A stretch of DNA of 64,000 bases from Harmonia axyridis. Its lineage: Eukaryota > Arthropoda > Insecta > Coleoptera > Coccinellidae. Made by a program: the position numbers and the translations under genes. Below are positions 47,605-59,751 of this stretch, in pieces (the stretch's first letter is position 1; each line of letters begins with the position of its first letter). Under the pieces are notes generated by a model, which ran no database searches, was not told the origin of the DNA, and was given only the letters and a program-made list of their open reading frames with translations. Location: assembly GCF_914767665.1 (NCBI RefSeq), contig NC_059503.1, forward strand, positions 14,632,001 to 14,696,000, read 5' to 3'.

Positions 47605-47990
47605 TTTGTGTACCTACTTGTATAACAACCATGTATTCCTATAAGGAAGAAATTAAATTTTAAATATCAATGTAAGTTGGCATTGAAACGATAATTTTTT
47701 CTTGTCGAAAAGCAGAAAAAACTGTCAAAACAGAGTTTTGGTTTTATATCGCAAGTATTTCTTGTAATAATAAGTCATCAGTGATTTTATAATTGAATAA
47801 CATTGTTTAAATTGAAAGCAGAACAAGGTAAGGAAGTAAATAACATTTTTGGCCTTTCACGGTTTTCATCAAAAGTTGAAAAACTTAGCATTTATTTCGT
47901 TTATTGTTCATTGCTGGCCAAGCAGTTGTAAAATACACAAGGCTCTTCCAGTCGTATCGATTCATTGAATCGTCAAAATTAGCGAGATGA
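47605..47990 (+). repeat. Dispersed ~385-bp direct repeat, copy 1
   Basis: Shares with 50090-50475, in the same order: ATAACAACCATGTATT, AAGTTGGCATTG, TCGCAAGTATTTCTT, CAGAACAAGGTAAGGAAGTA, ATTTATTTCGTTTATTGTT, AGTTGTAAAATACACA and ATCGATTCATTGAATCG. Divergence is moderate with small indels. No long frame. Copies lie 2.5 kb apart in the same orientation. Confidence 0.7.
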
Positions 47991-48065
47991 TAGAAGTATA
48001 TGATTGTGAAAAAATGTCATCCATTTTTTCAGATTTCCTTCGAATGGATGCAATTCAAATACTTA

Positions 48066-48684
48066 GGCCTACAACTTTGCTTTCGCCGTTTTTTCCCGAA
48101 ATTCGAGGCTTTATTGTAAAAAACTGGTTATATATTTATGATTCAAAGTATTGTTTATCGCTAGCCACTACTTTCTCCCATCTTTCAGGCAGAGAACGAA
48201 TCCCGCGTTGAAAAAACTGGTCATCTTTTGAAGCGATCCACGAATCGATCCAATGTTTTACTTCTTCATGAGACCGGAAGTGCTGGTCAGTCAGGCCGTG
48301 TGCCATTGATCAAAAAAAGTGATAGTCCGAGGGAGCAACCTCTGGAGAATACGGCGGGTGACCACTTTCGCAACATGGGGTTAAGCATTGTCATGCTGTA
48401 AAATCACTTTATCATATCTCCCTTTGTATTGCGGCCGTTTGTCATTCAATGCTCGGCTCAAATGCATTAATTGCGATAACGATCGCCTGTGATTGTTTCA
48501 GTCGGTTTCAACAACTCATTATACACTACGCCGAACTGGTCCGACCAAATACTGAGCATGACTTTCGAACCGTGAATATTCGGTTTGGGCGTCGACGTGT
48601 AAGCATGGCAGGGATATCCCCATGATTTTCTGTGCTTGGAGTTATCGTAATGAACCCATTTTTCGTCTCCAGTCACAATGCCAT
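48066..48684 (-). mobile_element. Mos1-like mariner copy C, 5'-truncated
   Basis: The 3' terminal repeat GGCCTACAACTTTGCTTTCG lies next to TA (48064-48065) and matches copies A and D. Coding similarity stops abruptly at about 48684, so the 5' half is lost. Confidence 0.75.
48136..48684 (-). pseudogene. Mos1-like transposase, C-terminal part
   Basis: From the right: VTGDEKWVHYDN with the first Asp, CHAYTSTPKPNIHGSKVMLSI, VVYNELLKPTETITGDRY, then frameshifts; QHDNA and DYH-type blocks are recognisable in other frames before the stop at 48136. About 20 bases are missing between the HVAKVV block and the PPYSP block. Non-functional. Confidence 0.75.
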
Positions 48685-49392
48685 TTTCAAAAAGACGTCT
48701 GAGATTAAGCTATAGCAAAATTCACATACATGTAAATTCAAAATAACTTTTCGTTTCGATAACGTCATCAAAACAACAGAAAATCCAAGCAGAATATCGA
48801 AAAAAAAAAAAGCCAATGAAAGCACCAAGCTCTCATACCATTCGACAATTTTTCAATCAATATGTGAAGGCAAAATTTTCTCTCTACGACATTGAATATT
48901 CTCACAATATTAATTTCTACCTACTGCGAATAAAAGATATTACTGACGGATGCACTTACCAGCGAGTAAAGGTGAGAATTTCTTCAAATTGTCACGTTGA
49001 ATACATAAACTGAATGATTTGGGAAATAGTCCACATAGAGTTTCGTAACACTTACGCATATATCAATTTAATTTCAAGCTTCGTTATAATCTTCATATGA
49101 ATTTTGCATATGCGGCGTTAAACTGAAATTGAGTGCAAAATTGAAGTGATATTGGCTTTGAGAATCGAGCAGCGATGCATGAATATTGGAATATCAAGCT
49201 GCATATAAAACCGTTTTTTTTTCTAACGAAGTAATTTCTGTATCCTGCAATATTTCTTGAGGTTGTAGACAGGTACTTACATCATTTACAACTGTTTCCA
49301 AGATCATTATATTCGACAAATATAAAATCTTTCACTACAGCCGTGGTCAATTATCATTTCCGTACCATTTTTGATACAGTAATTGTCAGCTA
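48685..49392. other. AT-rich sequence, nothing recognised
   Basis: A 65-codon plus frame at 48816-49013 has no domain. No repeat ends. Confidence 0.4.
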
Positions 49393-49991
49393 TACAGGGT
49401 GTTCCTAAATGAGAGGTACAAACAGAAATGACAGATTCTTCGGATCATTTCAAGAAAAAATTACTATAAACATATGCCGCGAAAGCTTCGTTTTAGAGAT
49501 ACAGAATGTTGATGAAGTTTGATTTTTTCCAATTTTTCTCATATCACCTTTCCTTTACAAGATATTTTGGCAAGATTTCATAATATAATATTGAATGCAA
49601 ATCTACAATGTGATTCTTTTCTGGAAGAGTGCCCGTTTCTTTCCACTAGAACTTTTTTTTGATGGACCACTGATTACACTGAGGTTACAAAAATGTAAAA
49701 AAAATTGATCCATTTCGATGATGATTTCGGGAAAAAATTTCTAACAATTCTCTAGTAATCCTCAGGAAATTATTATAAATAAATTAATTATAAGTTTTGA
49801 TACTTATTTGCCCAATTTGTAGTTAAGATTAATAAAGATTCGATAAACTAGTACAATAATCAAAAAAAGTAGGACTACAAGAAACAGCCTCAATCTCGAA
49901 AACAAAGCGTTTGCAGGCCCATGTTTATATGTCTTATTTTTTCTTTAAATTATTCATTTGCCTTTGTCCTCCAATTTAGGACCATCCTGTA
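49393..49991 (-). mobile_element. Family-A MITE, copy with opposite interior orientation
   Basis: The left end TACAGGGTGTTCCTAAATGA and the right end, read from the other strand, TACAGGATGGTCCTAAATTG are inverted partners, and both continue into GAGGTACAAA or GAGGACAAA. The interior blocks ACAAAGCGTTTGCAGGCCCA and AAGATTCGATAAACTAGTAC lie near the right end, i.e. the copy is reversed relative to 1.77 kb. Length about 600 bp, non-coding. Confidence 0.75.
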
Positions 49992-50089
49992 TAAGTAAAT
50001 CCCAACAAAGGTGATCAAGAAGTTGGTCACGATTCTTCAGAAAATTTGGTCAATCTTTTTTTACGAAAAAAAATACTGAACCAAATACT

Positions 50090-50475
50090 ATAACAACCAT
50101 GTATTTCAAAGACATAAGGAACCAATTGAATCTGAAATATCAAGGTAAGTTGGCATTGGAAAAATTAACACGTTGAAAAGCAGAAGAAAAAAAACAGGGT
50201 TCTTGTTTTATTTCGCAAGTATTTCTTTTTGGTGATAAGTAATCTGTAATTTTTATAATTGAAAAACATAGCTTCAACTGAAACCAGAACAAGGTAAGGA
50301 AGTATAGCTTTCGTTTGTAGCCTTCAAGTTTATCAACAAGTATCGAAAAAGTTGGTATTTATTTCGTTTATTGTTTTTGAAATAATGATGCTTGCCAAGT
50401 AGTTGTAAAATACACAGTTCACTTTCTTGATAGTATATCGATTCATTGAATCGAAGAAATCAGCTAGATCCTAGA
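50090..50475 (+). repeat. Dispersed ~385-bp direct repeat, copy 2
   Basis: Partner of 47605-47990 (blocks listed there). It starts about 100 bases right of the family-A MITE, and no mariner follows it, whereas copy 1 is followed after about 75 bases by Mos1-like copy C. Confidence 0.7.
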
Positions 50476-52047
50476 ACTTTATGATGCTTAACATGAATAA
50501 AATTTTAAATATTCAAAATTACATGAAAGATCAAGAGTAGCTACTATGATTATGATTCATTCCTTGATAACAAGTTGAAAAAAATAGACTCATTCCAGAT
50601 TAATCCATTGAATTTCTTTAAACATTATCAGCCTGTATCTAGGGCTGTAAGTAGGGCATGAATGATTTTTCCTCAAGTTTGTCAGAGCTTAATCATTTTA
50701 TTTTTTCATAAAACAATCAATCAGCATTAGGTAAATAAATCTTCTAGGTTTCATCTTTGGGTTTTCATGTTATAACATCATTTACGTTTGAAATAATGTC
50801 GTATATATTATTTTGATAAAAACCAACATAGCTCTAATATTCATGCGAATCAATCAATATGTAAAAATAGATTCCACAATATTCCCAGTTCCCAAAAGTT
50901 GGTTCGAAGTTCTAACCGAGAAGATCTAAAACGATTGAGAGAGTGAATTCAAAATACACACAAAGTTGGGCAAGTCATGAATATAATCTTAATCGAATGA
51001 AATATGGATTGAGATTGATTTTCTGTATCACACCTGAGAGAAAATTTACATCAGAATATTCTCGGGTTTATAGCGTTTCCGAAGTTTGTAGTACATCCAG
51101 ACACCAGACTGATGCAGTTCATAGAGTTGCAGCACAGTTCAATGGACAAGAAAATCAATAAGAGCCCTTAGAAGGAATGGTTTCATAGACATCGCATTGA
51201 TAAATAACATGAAACAATGATTATGGTGAACATCGCTTGTTGTTAACGAGCATATACACAATTTTCAGCAAGTGAAGAAACTTTTGGAACCTCTCATACA
51301 TAATTCCAACGTACTGTTCAAAGATATGAAATAAGATAACGTGCGTAGATAAATAAGATAAGATTTTCGGTAGGGTTGGCAACAAAGCATTTCACTGTGC
51401 TATTGTGGTCCCCTCGGCCATTATATGCATCTCGTTTATCTCAAGCTTTTGTGAAAACTCTGAGGTAGTTTTATAGAAAATCCCACTTCTGCTAATGCGA
51501 GTTTAGAACATGAAGAGGGCTCTTTTTCTGTTTATAAATATCTTCTTGGGTTGAATCGGAAAGACAATTGAGGGTCATATGTTAATTAGAATTCCACAGC
51601 AAGTTTGTCGCACATTCAGATCAATTCTCAACAGATTGAAGCCTATTTTTCACTGATGTCTCAAAAGACTGTTTGTTTATACCATATCCTACATTTGGTT
51701 TGAATCGTGAGAATCGTAATCCTTAGAAGTCCATTGACAGATAATATATATTTTAATTTCTAAGTCGATGGCACAGTTTTCAATACCTATACGAATGAAC
51801 GCTGAATGTATTCTTATGTTTGAATCGACAAAAGGTTGGATTCCTGAATTACAACCCATTGAATTCACTTGAATAGATTTCTCACACATTTCTGTTACCA
51901 CTTGCGAGCGAAGTCAGAAGTCATGCAGTGAAAACTTTTGTCCTTTTCGATCTAGAAGAAGACTCACATCATCATTACTTTCTACATTCTCAAAACATTC
52001 AATTGAAATGATTTTCGTGTTCCAATAAATTTAAAAGACTGTAAAAG
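50476..52047. other. AT-rich sequence, nothing recognised
   Basis: Short frames only (72 codons plus at 50943, 70 codons minus at 51689); no domain or repeat ends identified. Confidence 0.4.
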
Positions 52048-53176
52048 TGTTTTAGCACTACAACTTTTGAACCAGAGGAGATAGACAAAATCTAATACCC
52101 CATTCTCGGTCTCTTTTTCTGAGAAACTAACAAGGGTGGTATTCATTTTTTGCCACCTTCTTTTGTTTTCGAGTTATTACCGAAAATTGATAAATGGTGA
52201 TATCGAAAAACATTTATATAATCCGTTAATACTGATGATAAAGATCTGAAATTAAAACATCACACTTTTTTACGTAGAAAATTGGCGCATTGGCGCACTC
52301 GTATTTTCGAAAGGGTTTTTAATTATGTTTTTTCAAATGGGAAGACTTGATTTCTGTGCCATTTTTTGAAAGCTTAATTTTTCCTGATTTCAAAAAGATA
52401 TAACATCGTATGGTTCAATCAATATAAATATTAGAAAATGGTCGAAAACCTAAGAGTCTCAATATTTATATGGTTTCAACTGTTGATTAGCATAGAAAAA
52501 TTGAGCAAGAGAAGTGTCCTTCCGTCAATCTGATTATTTCTATGATTTTTACTAATTTCTACAAAATTCGAATCTAGATATATTTTATAAAAATAGTTAC
52601 GAAAATATAAATGAACTCGGAAAAAATTTCCTAGGTTGCTTAAACACAGTTTCACATATACATCTATTGAATTCGGTGCGAAATATCGAGAAGATGTGTC
52701 GACTGTGCATTGTGTAATTGTTGTTATTATTAGGTTGAATATTATTTCTTGTTTGTTCCCTTCGTAATTAAATTGTTCAATCATATATGCATTGTTTGAT
52801 ATGCTATTTGAAATGGATTGGTACTTGTGCGTATTCATTCTAGAGACCTATCAAAATAATCTCCTGATGCATCCATCTCATTATAACTCTTTCGGTTGAA
52901 ACATTGGATTCTGTGGTAAAAAAAGGTTTTTGACCATTTTCTAATATTTATATTGATACAAACCATACGATGTTATATATTTTTGAAATCAGGAAAAATT
53001 AAGCTTTCAAAAATTGGCACAGTAATCTAGTGTTCCCATTTGAAAAAACATAACTTCGTAATTAAAAACCCTTTTGAAAAGACGAGCACGCCACTGAATT
53101 CTAGGTAAAAAAAGTGCCTGTATGATGTTTTAATTTCAGAGCTCTATAATCAGTATTAGCGGAGATATAAATGTTT

Positions 53177-53580
53177 TCTCTAATTCTGTGGTTATTCCGT
53201 TCATTCTTCCACATCTTGTAGAACAAAATCGTGCGAGAATATATCAGAAACGCACAGTTTTCATGGTTATATTTCATTATTCTATGTTGGTACTCCGAAC
53301 TTTCCGCCACGGCTTTATCTGTCAATTCATCAATTTGCCTTAAAGAAATCAGTTCTGCCAACCAACATTTTTCAATGCAAAAATCACTAAAATATATTTA
53401 TGGAAATATTTCATTAATTTCAATGAAAATGCAATGCATTATAGAAAATAATGTATAATACTCGTACAGAAGGCTCATTCTACCACTCTTTCATTCCAAA
53501 ACTCGCCACTTCGTGGCTCGTTTTTGAAATTTGAACTCGTGGAAGAATATCAATGCCTTCTGCACTTGTATTATAAATAA
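53177..53580. mobile_element. ~404-bp insertion; same unit recurs at window end
   Basis: The left fold-back arm is continuous where the right arm is broken between GATATAAATGTTTT and CTATTTCGATACC, which defines the insert. Its first ~125 bases match 63876-64000 with only two differences that I can count. On the minus strand a frame with MAELISLRQIDELTDKAV and then NHENCAFLIYSRTILFYK is open, and the window-end copy keeps it open too, but both differences change the residue. The right third is a palindrome (53454-53575). Family unknown. Confidence 0.6.
53454..53575. repeat. 122-bp imperfect palindrome inside the insertion
   Basis: The ends TATAATAC and GTATTATA, then CAGAAGGC and GCCTTCTG, then CCAC/GTGG, then CTCGCCAC and GTGGCTCG converge on a centre GCCACTTCGTGGC. 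A single strand would fold into a long hairpin. Confidence 0.75.
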
Positions 53581-53760
53581 CTATTTCGATACCGCCATTT
53601 TTCCATTTTTCGCTTATAACTCGAAAACAAAAGAAGGTGGCCAAAAATGAATAGTACCCTTGTTAGTTTCTCAGAAAAAGAGACCGAGAAGGGGTATCAG
53701 ATTTTGTCTATCTTCTCTGGTTTAAAAGTTGTAGTGCTAAAACATCGAAATTTGCCACCC

Positions 53761-54639
53761 TGTACAGTAGAGTAATCATTATTTTTGCTGTGCAGTAAAA
53801 ATTCGTGATTATTATAAATGATGATGAAGCTTAAATTCAACCTCCGCAAAAATACCATAATTTACCATCCAAAGTATCACAAATTGGTCAATTGGATCCA
53901 TTACCTAAAGCAGTAATGAAAACGAGAGCAAACACATGGGCGTTAATCATGAATATAAATCAATTCGTAATCTAAATAAGTACCCACGAAAACGCAGATT
54001 TGTTGTTGTCTGAATCGACAGTTCTTGGTCTGATAACTTACTGGCGCCGTCAAGGTCTCCAAGCGTGTTTGTCGGTGAATGCGTTTAAGAGCACTCAGCT
54101 GAATATGAATAGTAAAAATTTCAATCCTTGGTGTAAACTGGGTCACATTCATTCATTGCTAGGGAATGAATAACCGTCATCTATATTCCGGAGGTTTTGG
54201 ATTGAATTCGTTTCCTGGTAAAGAAGTTTCAGGGAATTCTGCAGCAATTTCCATCTAACAGCTTCAGCATTGAAAGGGCTTTGATTAATGAGGATGTTTT
54301 TCATTGGTTGAATTGAAAAATAAATGGTGACATTTTTCGTATTTTAACGGCCAAATTCTCATTCGATAATTATTTCAGAAATATATTCTACATCTTGTGT
54401 CCTTATCATGAGTAGACCTTCATCGATCTCATCAACACAACTGAGATCAGATTTCAATTTATGATTTTCATTGACAAACGTTTGGGATTGTTCAACAAAG
54501 ATGAAGTCATACTTCTTATAATAGATTGAGGTGAAGATTCGGCTAGCATTAAACCGTTCAGCCTAATATTCACGCAACATTTTACTCAAAAATCCCGAAG
54601 CTAACCACCAAAGAACTTTCATAAAAATTCTTTTTTGTT
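53761..54639. other. AT-rich sequence, nothing recognised
   Basis: A 69-codon minus frame (53943-54152) in slightly GC-richer sequence has no domain. No repeat ends. Confidence 0.35.
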
Positions 54640-54900
54640 TTAGAAATAGGTAATCGCTCTTTCATTAGAACCAAATTTCTTATCTTAGAGCATTCTTTTG
54701 AGATCTCAAAAAGACCAGTGATCACTGGGATGCCAGATCTGGAGGAAAAGTTGGGTGTTAAATCATTTGGAAGCGCAATTCGTTCAATTTGACCACGGTT
54801 TTCATCGATTTATGACAAGAAGTATTGTCTTGGTGAAGAGTACTTTTTTCTTCTGCATTTGAGAACGTTTTCCCTGATTTCAGAGCACTCAATCAAACCA
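54640..54900 (-). pseudogene. Mariner relict (minus), old
   Basis: Minus-strand remnants of the DD34D mariner: equivalents of HQDNTSCHKSMKTV (around 54830-54780), PDLAPSDHWSF near 54740-54710 and MLDKKFGSNERAIT near 54690-54650, spread over different frames. Much more decayed than the copy directly to its right, so it is an older insertion. Confidence 0.5.
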
Positions 54901-55048
54901 ATAATCAATGTAATATTCACTGTTGATGGTTTTAAGTATGTGAAGATAGTAAATGTACAATATAATTACTTTTTTTTTGCATATACTCAATTTTTGTGAG
55001 TTTATAGGCTTGACCAAAACTCTTTACCTTATAATAATAATGAGCCAA

Positions 55049-55690
55049 TTGAAAACTTCCCGGTCTACCATAGTAAAACATTTTTTTGGGAAAATTCGGT
55101 TTGATTATTAAACATAGTTGCCTTTTATGGCGATACAGCGATTATAGCAATCTTCCAACTTTTCGATACCATTTTTGTATTACGATTTGTCTTTTGCTTC
55201 AAAATAGGCCTCAGTTTCGGCGATTACTTCTTCATTGACGCTAAATTTCTTTCCAGCGAGCATTCTTTTGAGGTCTGGGAACAGGAAAAATACGCTAGGG
55301 GCCAGATCTGGCGAATAAGGTGGGTGCAGAAGCAATTCGAAGCCCAATTCATAAAAATTTGCCATTGTTTTTATTGATTTGTGACACGGCGCATTGTCTT
55401 GATGAAACAACACCTTTTTTCTTCAAATGGGGCCGTTTTTTAACGATTTCATCCTTTAAACGATCCAATAACGCTATATAATAATCGCTGTTCACTCAGT
55501 CCACTCAGCTGATTGTCGATTAGACTCCGGAGTGAAATGATGGAGCCATGTTTGATCCATTGTCACATATCGACGAAAAAATTCAGGTTTATTGCACTTA
55601 AACAGCTTCAAACACTGCTCAGAATCATTAACACGTTGTTGCTTGGATCGAATTTGAGCTCCATAGCTCGATATATTCAACTAAACCGCT
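55049..55690 (-). mobile_element. DD34D mariner, truncated copy with internal deletion
   Basis: The 3' terminal repeat reads TTGAAAACTTCCCGGTCT at 55049. The transposase remnant runs from the stop at 55108 to about 55690, where the 5' part is missing. Same family as 19.6-20.8 kb and 62.8-63.4 kb. Confidence 0.75.
55108..55690 (-). pseudogene. Mariner transposase fragment
   Basis: From the right: KQQRVNDSEQCLKLFKCNKP, the first Asp in TMDQTWLHHFTPE, SAEWTE; then an internal deletion of about 130 bases removes the VMASVFWDAQGII block. The frame resumes at DYYIAL and the KKRPHLKKK linker, the second Asp (HQDNAPCHKS), the third (YSPDLAPSVFF, where Val replaces the catalytic Asp of SDFF) and KRMLAGKKFSVNEEVIAE. 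Inactive through deletion, truncation and loss of the third Asp. Confidence 0.8.
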
Positions 55691-57529
55691 ACCTTACGCT
55701 CGTTCGTAGGTCTTCAAGTTTTACGACCAGGAGTTGAAAGTCAAAGTTCATCATTCCATCATTCCACAACATTCTCAGTAATTTATGTTTCATTATTTCC
55801 AGGGGATTGAGTCTTTTTCAAATTTAAATTTTTTAATTTTAGAACTTGCAACTGTAAATATCAATGCTGCCATGAAATTTGAACATTTTTCCTAACATAG
55901 TTCATGTAAATAATGACGTATCTTTTCATTATTCCTAGGCCTACCCAAATTGAATACCAAAAGCGTAAAACACGAGAATCAATACCAATTGACCATGATC
56001 TCAATCACATTCAACATTCGACTTGTCCATTCTAAAATCCTTTATTTAATTGGGATGCTATTGACTTTCAATACAGCGAACATTTTCCTTTACGATAACT
56101 TTCAGGATGAAAAGAATTGGTTGACATCGAAAACAAATTTCTTTATCCGTGGCCAGTTTTGGATCACACAACAAGAAACCCAATCTAGTCACTTCGAAAA
56201 CAGGTTATTTCGGATTATAAATACAACCATTATAACCGAAAACAGAATCTTATTAAGGAAAGATAATTTTGTAAAGGCACAATGGCATCTGAACAAAGGT
56301 CATTATTCTGTTTGTGGAAAAGGATTTTTTTCTTTCTCCTGAAAAATTGGTTGTTTTAAGGAAGAGCCTGAATATCACAGATTATTTTGCATGAAATTGA
56401 AGATCTTCAATAGCCTAGCCAAGTTATGCAGTAATGATGAATGAACGATTAATGTTATCAAATATAGATTTTTCTGCCTAATTTGAAAAATATTGTTCTT
56501 GTTCAATTATTTTTTGATCGTGCATTTCCCTATTTGGTGACCAAAATCAATCGCCTACGCTTTTACTATGTTCTGCTGATCATCAAGTTGGCGATCACCA
56601 AAACATGGAAAGCCGTCATTAGAGGTTTGATTCTGCATGTCCTAAAATTTTATTCAGATACTTGTAAACCCATCAACATTCATCATGCCAAAAATTAGAC
56701 CCTTATTTCAGAATACAATAATTGATTTCGAAAATTATCGTTACCAATTTAATTCCAATAGATGACTCTCATTAATTTTCAGTTTAAATCCCGAACTTAT
56801 ATTACTTGCGACATTTGAATGTCGAAATAATAGAATTTTATATGAATTATCATAATTTTTCATTATTTCGAACGCAGAACAACCTTTATAAACCAATTGT
56901 AATCTCATCAGACCGTTCCAGATAGACAGCTAATGTAATCAAACTGATGTCAGCCTATATTCTGCTCAAAGTTCCATATCGTTTGAAAAATTACTCATCC
57001 TGACGTCCAGTGTCAGATGATATTACGAAAACAGGTCCTTCATGTCGGGAATATATTCTGTAGTTTTAGTATTCCCAGAATTTCCGGGAAATTTCGTTCC
57101 TCTTCTCTAGTATTGCTTTTTCAATTTCTTATTCGTTGATTTCTCCAATGTTTTTTCATAAGATTCGTTTAAGCCTTTCTTGAGTTATAGGAATGAAGTA
57201 GGTAACTAGCTAGCCGGACAGTGTTTTGTAGCATTTAAATTAGAATTAATTATTTGTTAATAATTAGTATAATTATAGATAATTATGAACAGAAATTCAA
57301 CTCAACTTTTCTCCCTGAAATGTCAAAATACAGGTCGGAAACACAATTTTTTTCTGTTTTATGTGATATAACTCTAATTAGAAAGGACAGTGTCTATAAC
57401 AATCGAGTATAACATGGCTTGGCGCACCGCCAGAGCCACACAAAAGATTCGTGTCAAAATTTTGGAAAATACCTTTGAGTCTCGATCGAGATACTGAAAG
57501 TCCAACCACGTTACATTTATAGTTGTTTT
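55691..57529. other. AT-rich sequence, nothing recognised
   Basis: The longest frame is 130 codons on the plus strand (55950-56342) without a recognisable domain. No repeat ends. Nothing further supported. Confidence 0.35.
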
Positions 57530-57720
57530 CCAGATCTGACCCCCATTGATTACTGGCTTTTTACAGGGAACTTTTTTTGTTTTTCAGGATCGGCTTACGA
57601 CCTCACACCCTGTAATTTTTCTTGTGGCCTCATTTGAAAAATAATATTTTCCAATTACCTATACCTGATTTAATCCAACTGAAGGACCGACTAATCGAAA
57701 AGGTTGAAGAAATTAACAAT
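57530..57720 (+). pseudogene. Two short transposase scraps
   Basis: At 57532-57570 the plus strand encodes PDLTPIDYWLFTG, a mariner-type third-Asp motif. At 57596-57720, across one frameshift, it encodes YDLTPCNF and then FLWPHLKNNIFQLPIPDLIQ and LKDRLIEKVEEI, the C-terminal motif of another Tc1/mariner-related transposase. Both are isolated fragments with no ends. The CACCCTGTAA string here is part of the DLTPCN codons and not a MITE end. Confidence 0.55.
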
Positions 57721-58256
57721 TCAGTTTATCGAATCTTTATTAATCTACAGAGTTGGTAAATAAGTACCAAAACTTATATATAATTTATTTATCACAGCTA
57801 CCTAACTGGATCTTTATAATAATTTGTATTTTCCTGAGTATTACTAGAGAGAGCTGTTCGAATTTTTTTCTGAAATTCGATTGCAGATACCACAAAACTT
57901 TAACAAACCAAAAAGTGTAGTACTGAACCAGAGTTTCTTTTTAAATTTTTCTAAACTACCAGTTGTTCACAAAAAAATAATTCTGGAGGAAAGAAGCGGG
58001 CACCCTTCCAGAAAATATTCAAACTGTAGATTTGCAATTAAAATATCACATGATGACAACTTTAAATTGGAATATCTATGCCAATTCAAGTTAAATATAT
58101 TGTGAAGGGAAGGTGTCATGAGAGAAATTGAACTTCAACAACTATGTATTTCAAAAACAAAGCGTTTGCGGACTCGTGTTTTAGGAATTTGTATCTTAAA
58201 ATGATCCGAGAAATCTGTCATTTTCATTTGTACCTCCAATTTAGGAACACCCTGTA
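57721..58256 (+). mobile_element. Family-A MITE, right-hand part
   Basis: Contains TTTATCGAATCTTTATTAAT, CCTAACTGGATCTTTATAAT and AAAACAAAGCGTTTGCGGAC, and ends (read inward from the right) TACAGGGTGTTCCTAAATTG at 58256. The left end is missing, lost at the junction with the transposase scraps. Confidence 0.7.
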
Positions 58257-59530
58257 AATATAGTCAATTCAAAACTGATGTATTCACAAATAAATTGCAA
58301 TTTGAATGAAAGACAATAAATTGTACAATACAGCCCAGACAATTTTTCGATGCGAATTACTCTGTTCAGTCCTTTGATAACTACATTATTGTAATTTTGT
58401 GCCAAGAATGATACAAAAAACCAAAATGAACGGGTAAGTGTGTACCGATGACGAATGCGAAAATCACATATGGCAAATAAAGGGTGATGCCGAGAGAGCG
58501 GATAAATAAAGGAAATAATAAACCTCGGACGAGCTCGTAGTGTAATAAAAGTACTCATATTGAAAGCGATAATAAACTCATAAACGATTTTTTACTGACG
58601 TGTCGAATTCAAAGGAAAGTAAAATGATTATTATTGGTTCATTTGATGTAGAAATTTTCGTTCTTCGTCTTTGCGAGATTTCTAAAATTTTATAATTTGA
58701 AAATCTTGAGGGGGAATTACCCCCAGTACTCCCATTTCTACGCCCTTGGTCACAAGACTCGATCAAGCCTTGATACCGTCAAAACACGGGACTCTATCCG
58801 ACCCGTGGAATCTTTTCCTCCCGCTGGATCATTGACAGCAACGCGGTTAGCCGAGATGAGATACGGTCTACAACTCCCCTGCTGTACACCTTGCTTGCGA
58901 GGTGACTGACTCGATGCCCTTCACGGGACGGAAAAGTCGAAATTATAAGCCACCAAGATCATTGTTTGCAAGGTAATTGGGTGAAGTTTTGTAGAACATG
59001 ATCTTGAGATCGGCCGGCTACCAGAAACCGAACGAAATTCGGTGGCCGCAGAATGTTTCGACAACGCGTAACGATGTTTTTTTTTACGCGTCTGAGATTT
59101 GGTATGAATCGTAATGACGGGAGTTCGCTTTGTTACTATTGAGATGATTTTCAACACGTGTTGTTGAACTGAGAAACTGACCAATCGAAGGTTTTTGGTG
59201 GTGACCTCTAAAGTAACAATGAAGAGGAAGATGGTATTATTATTATGAGATGAAAATAGTTATTAGATCAACTAGTTCAATAATATGAGCGATTGATTTT
59301 TCGGATCCTAAATAGCTCAAATAAATATACAATTTATTATGAATTTTTTCTAAATTATTAAATTTTTGACTTGAAAACACTACCAAGGTTCATTATTTCT
59401 TTCTATCTCGAAGATCAATCCATATCCGAATATTTTCAATGAAAAGCGATTTTTGAAATAAAAAAATCAAAGGAATCGAACCTGTGACAATAAGATTTTT
59501 CATTCGAGAGTCTTTTAGATTAAGTGCCTG
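58257..59530. other. Partly GC-richer unique sequence
   Basis: From about 58720 to 59200 the sequence is clearly less AT-rich, with CpG-containing strings (CATTGACAGCAACGCGGTTA, GATCGGCCGGCTACC). A 70-codon plus frame (58697-58909) and an 87-codon minus frame (58921-59184) occur, neither with a known domain. A promoter/5' exon region or an old mobile element are both possible; no evidence decides. Confidence 0.3.
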
Positions 59531-59751
59531 TATACAGAATGTTCCTAAATTGGAGGTTCGAAGGAAAATGGAAGATTCCCTGAATAATTTTAGGGAAAAG
59601 AAGTCCTATAATCATGGACCCGCAAACGCTTTATTTTCGAGATACGGGGTGTTTCTTGTAATCCTACTTTCTTGTGATGATTATATCGTTTATCGAATAT
59701 CTGTCAAACTTCGCTACATTTAGGATAAATAGGTACCAAAACTTAATATTA

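Larger units (their letters stand above)
52048..53760. mobile_element. Large fold-back element with interrupted right arm
   Basis: The left arm (52048-52480) and right arm (about 52925-53176 plus 53581-53760) are inverted copies. Both hold TTTTAGCACTACAACTTTT, TCTCGGTCTCTTTTTCTGAG, CACCTTCTTTTGTTTTCGAG, GAAATTAAAACATCA, AAAGGGTTTTTAATTA and TTCCTGATTTCAAAAA. The right outer end carries TACAGGGTGG (read inward); the left end is truncated. The ~440-bp loop has only short frames. The right arm contains a foreign insertion at about 53177-53580. Confidence 0.75.

Noticed and set aside
57596..57612. CACCCTGTAA as a possible MITE end
   Set aside because: It lies in transposase codons for DLTPCN and has no inverted partner.
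59465..59550. tRNA-like B box (GGTTCGATTCC on the minus strand) followed by a T run
   Set aside because: The T-arm stem pairs poorly and no matching acceptor stem or clear A box lies upstream, so it does not fold as a tRNA.
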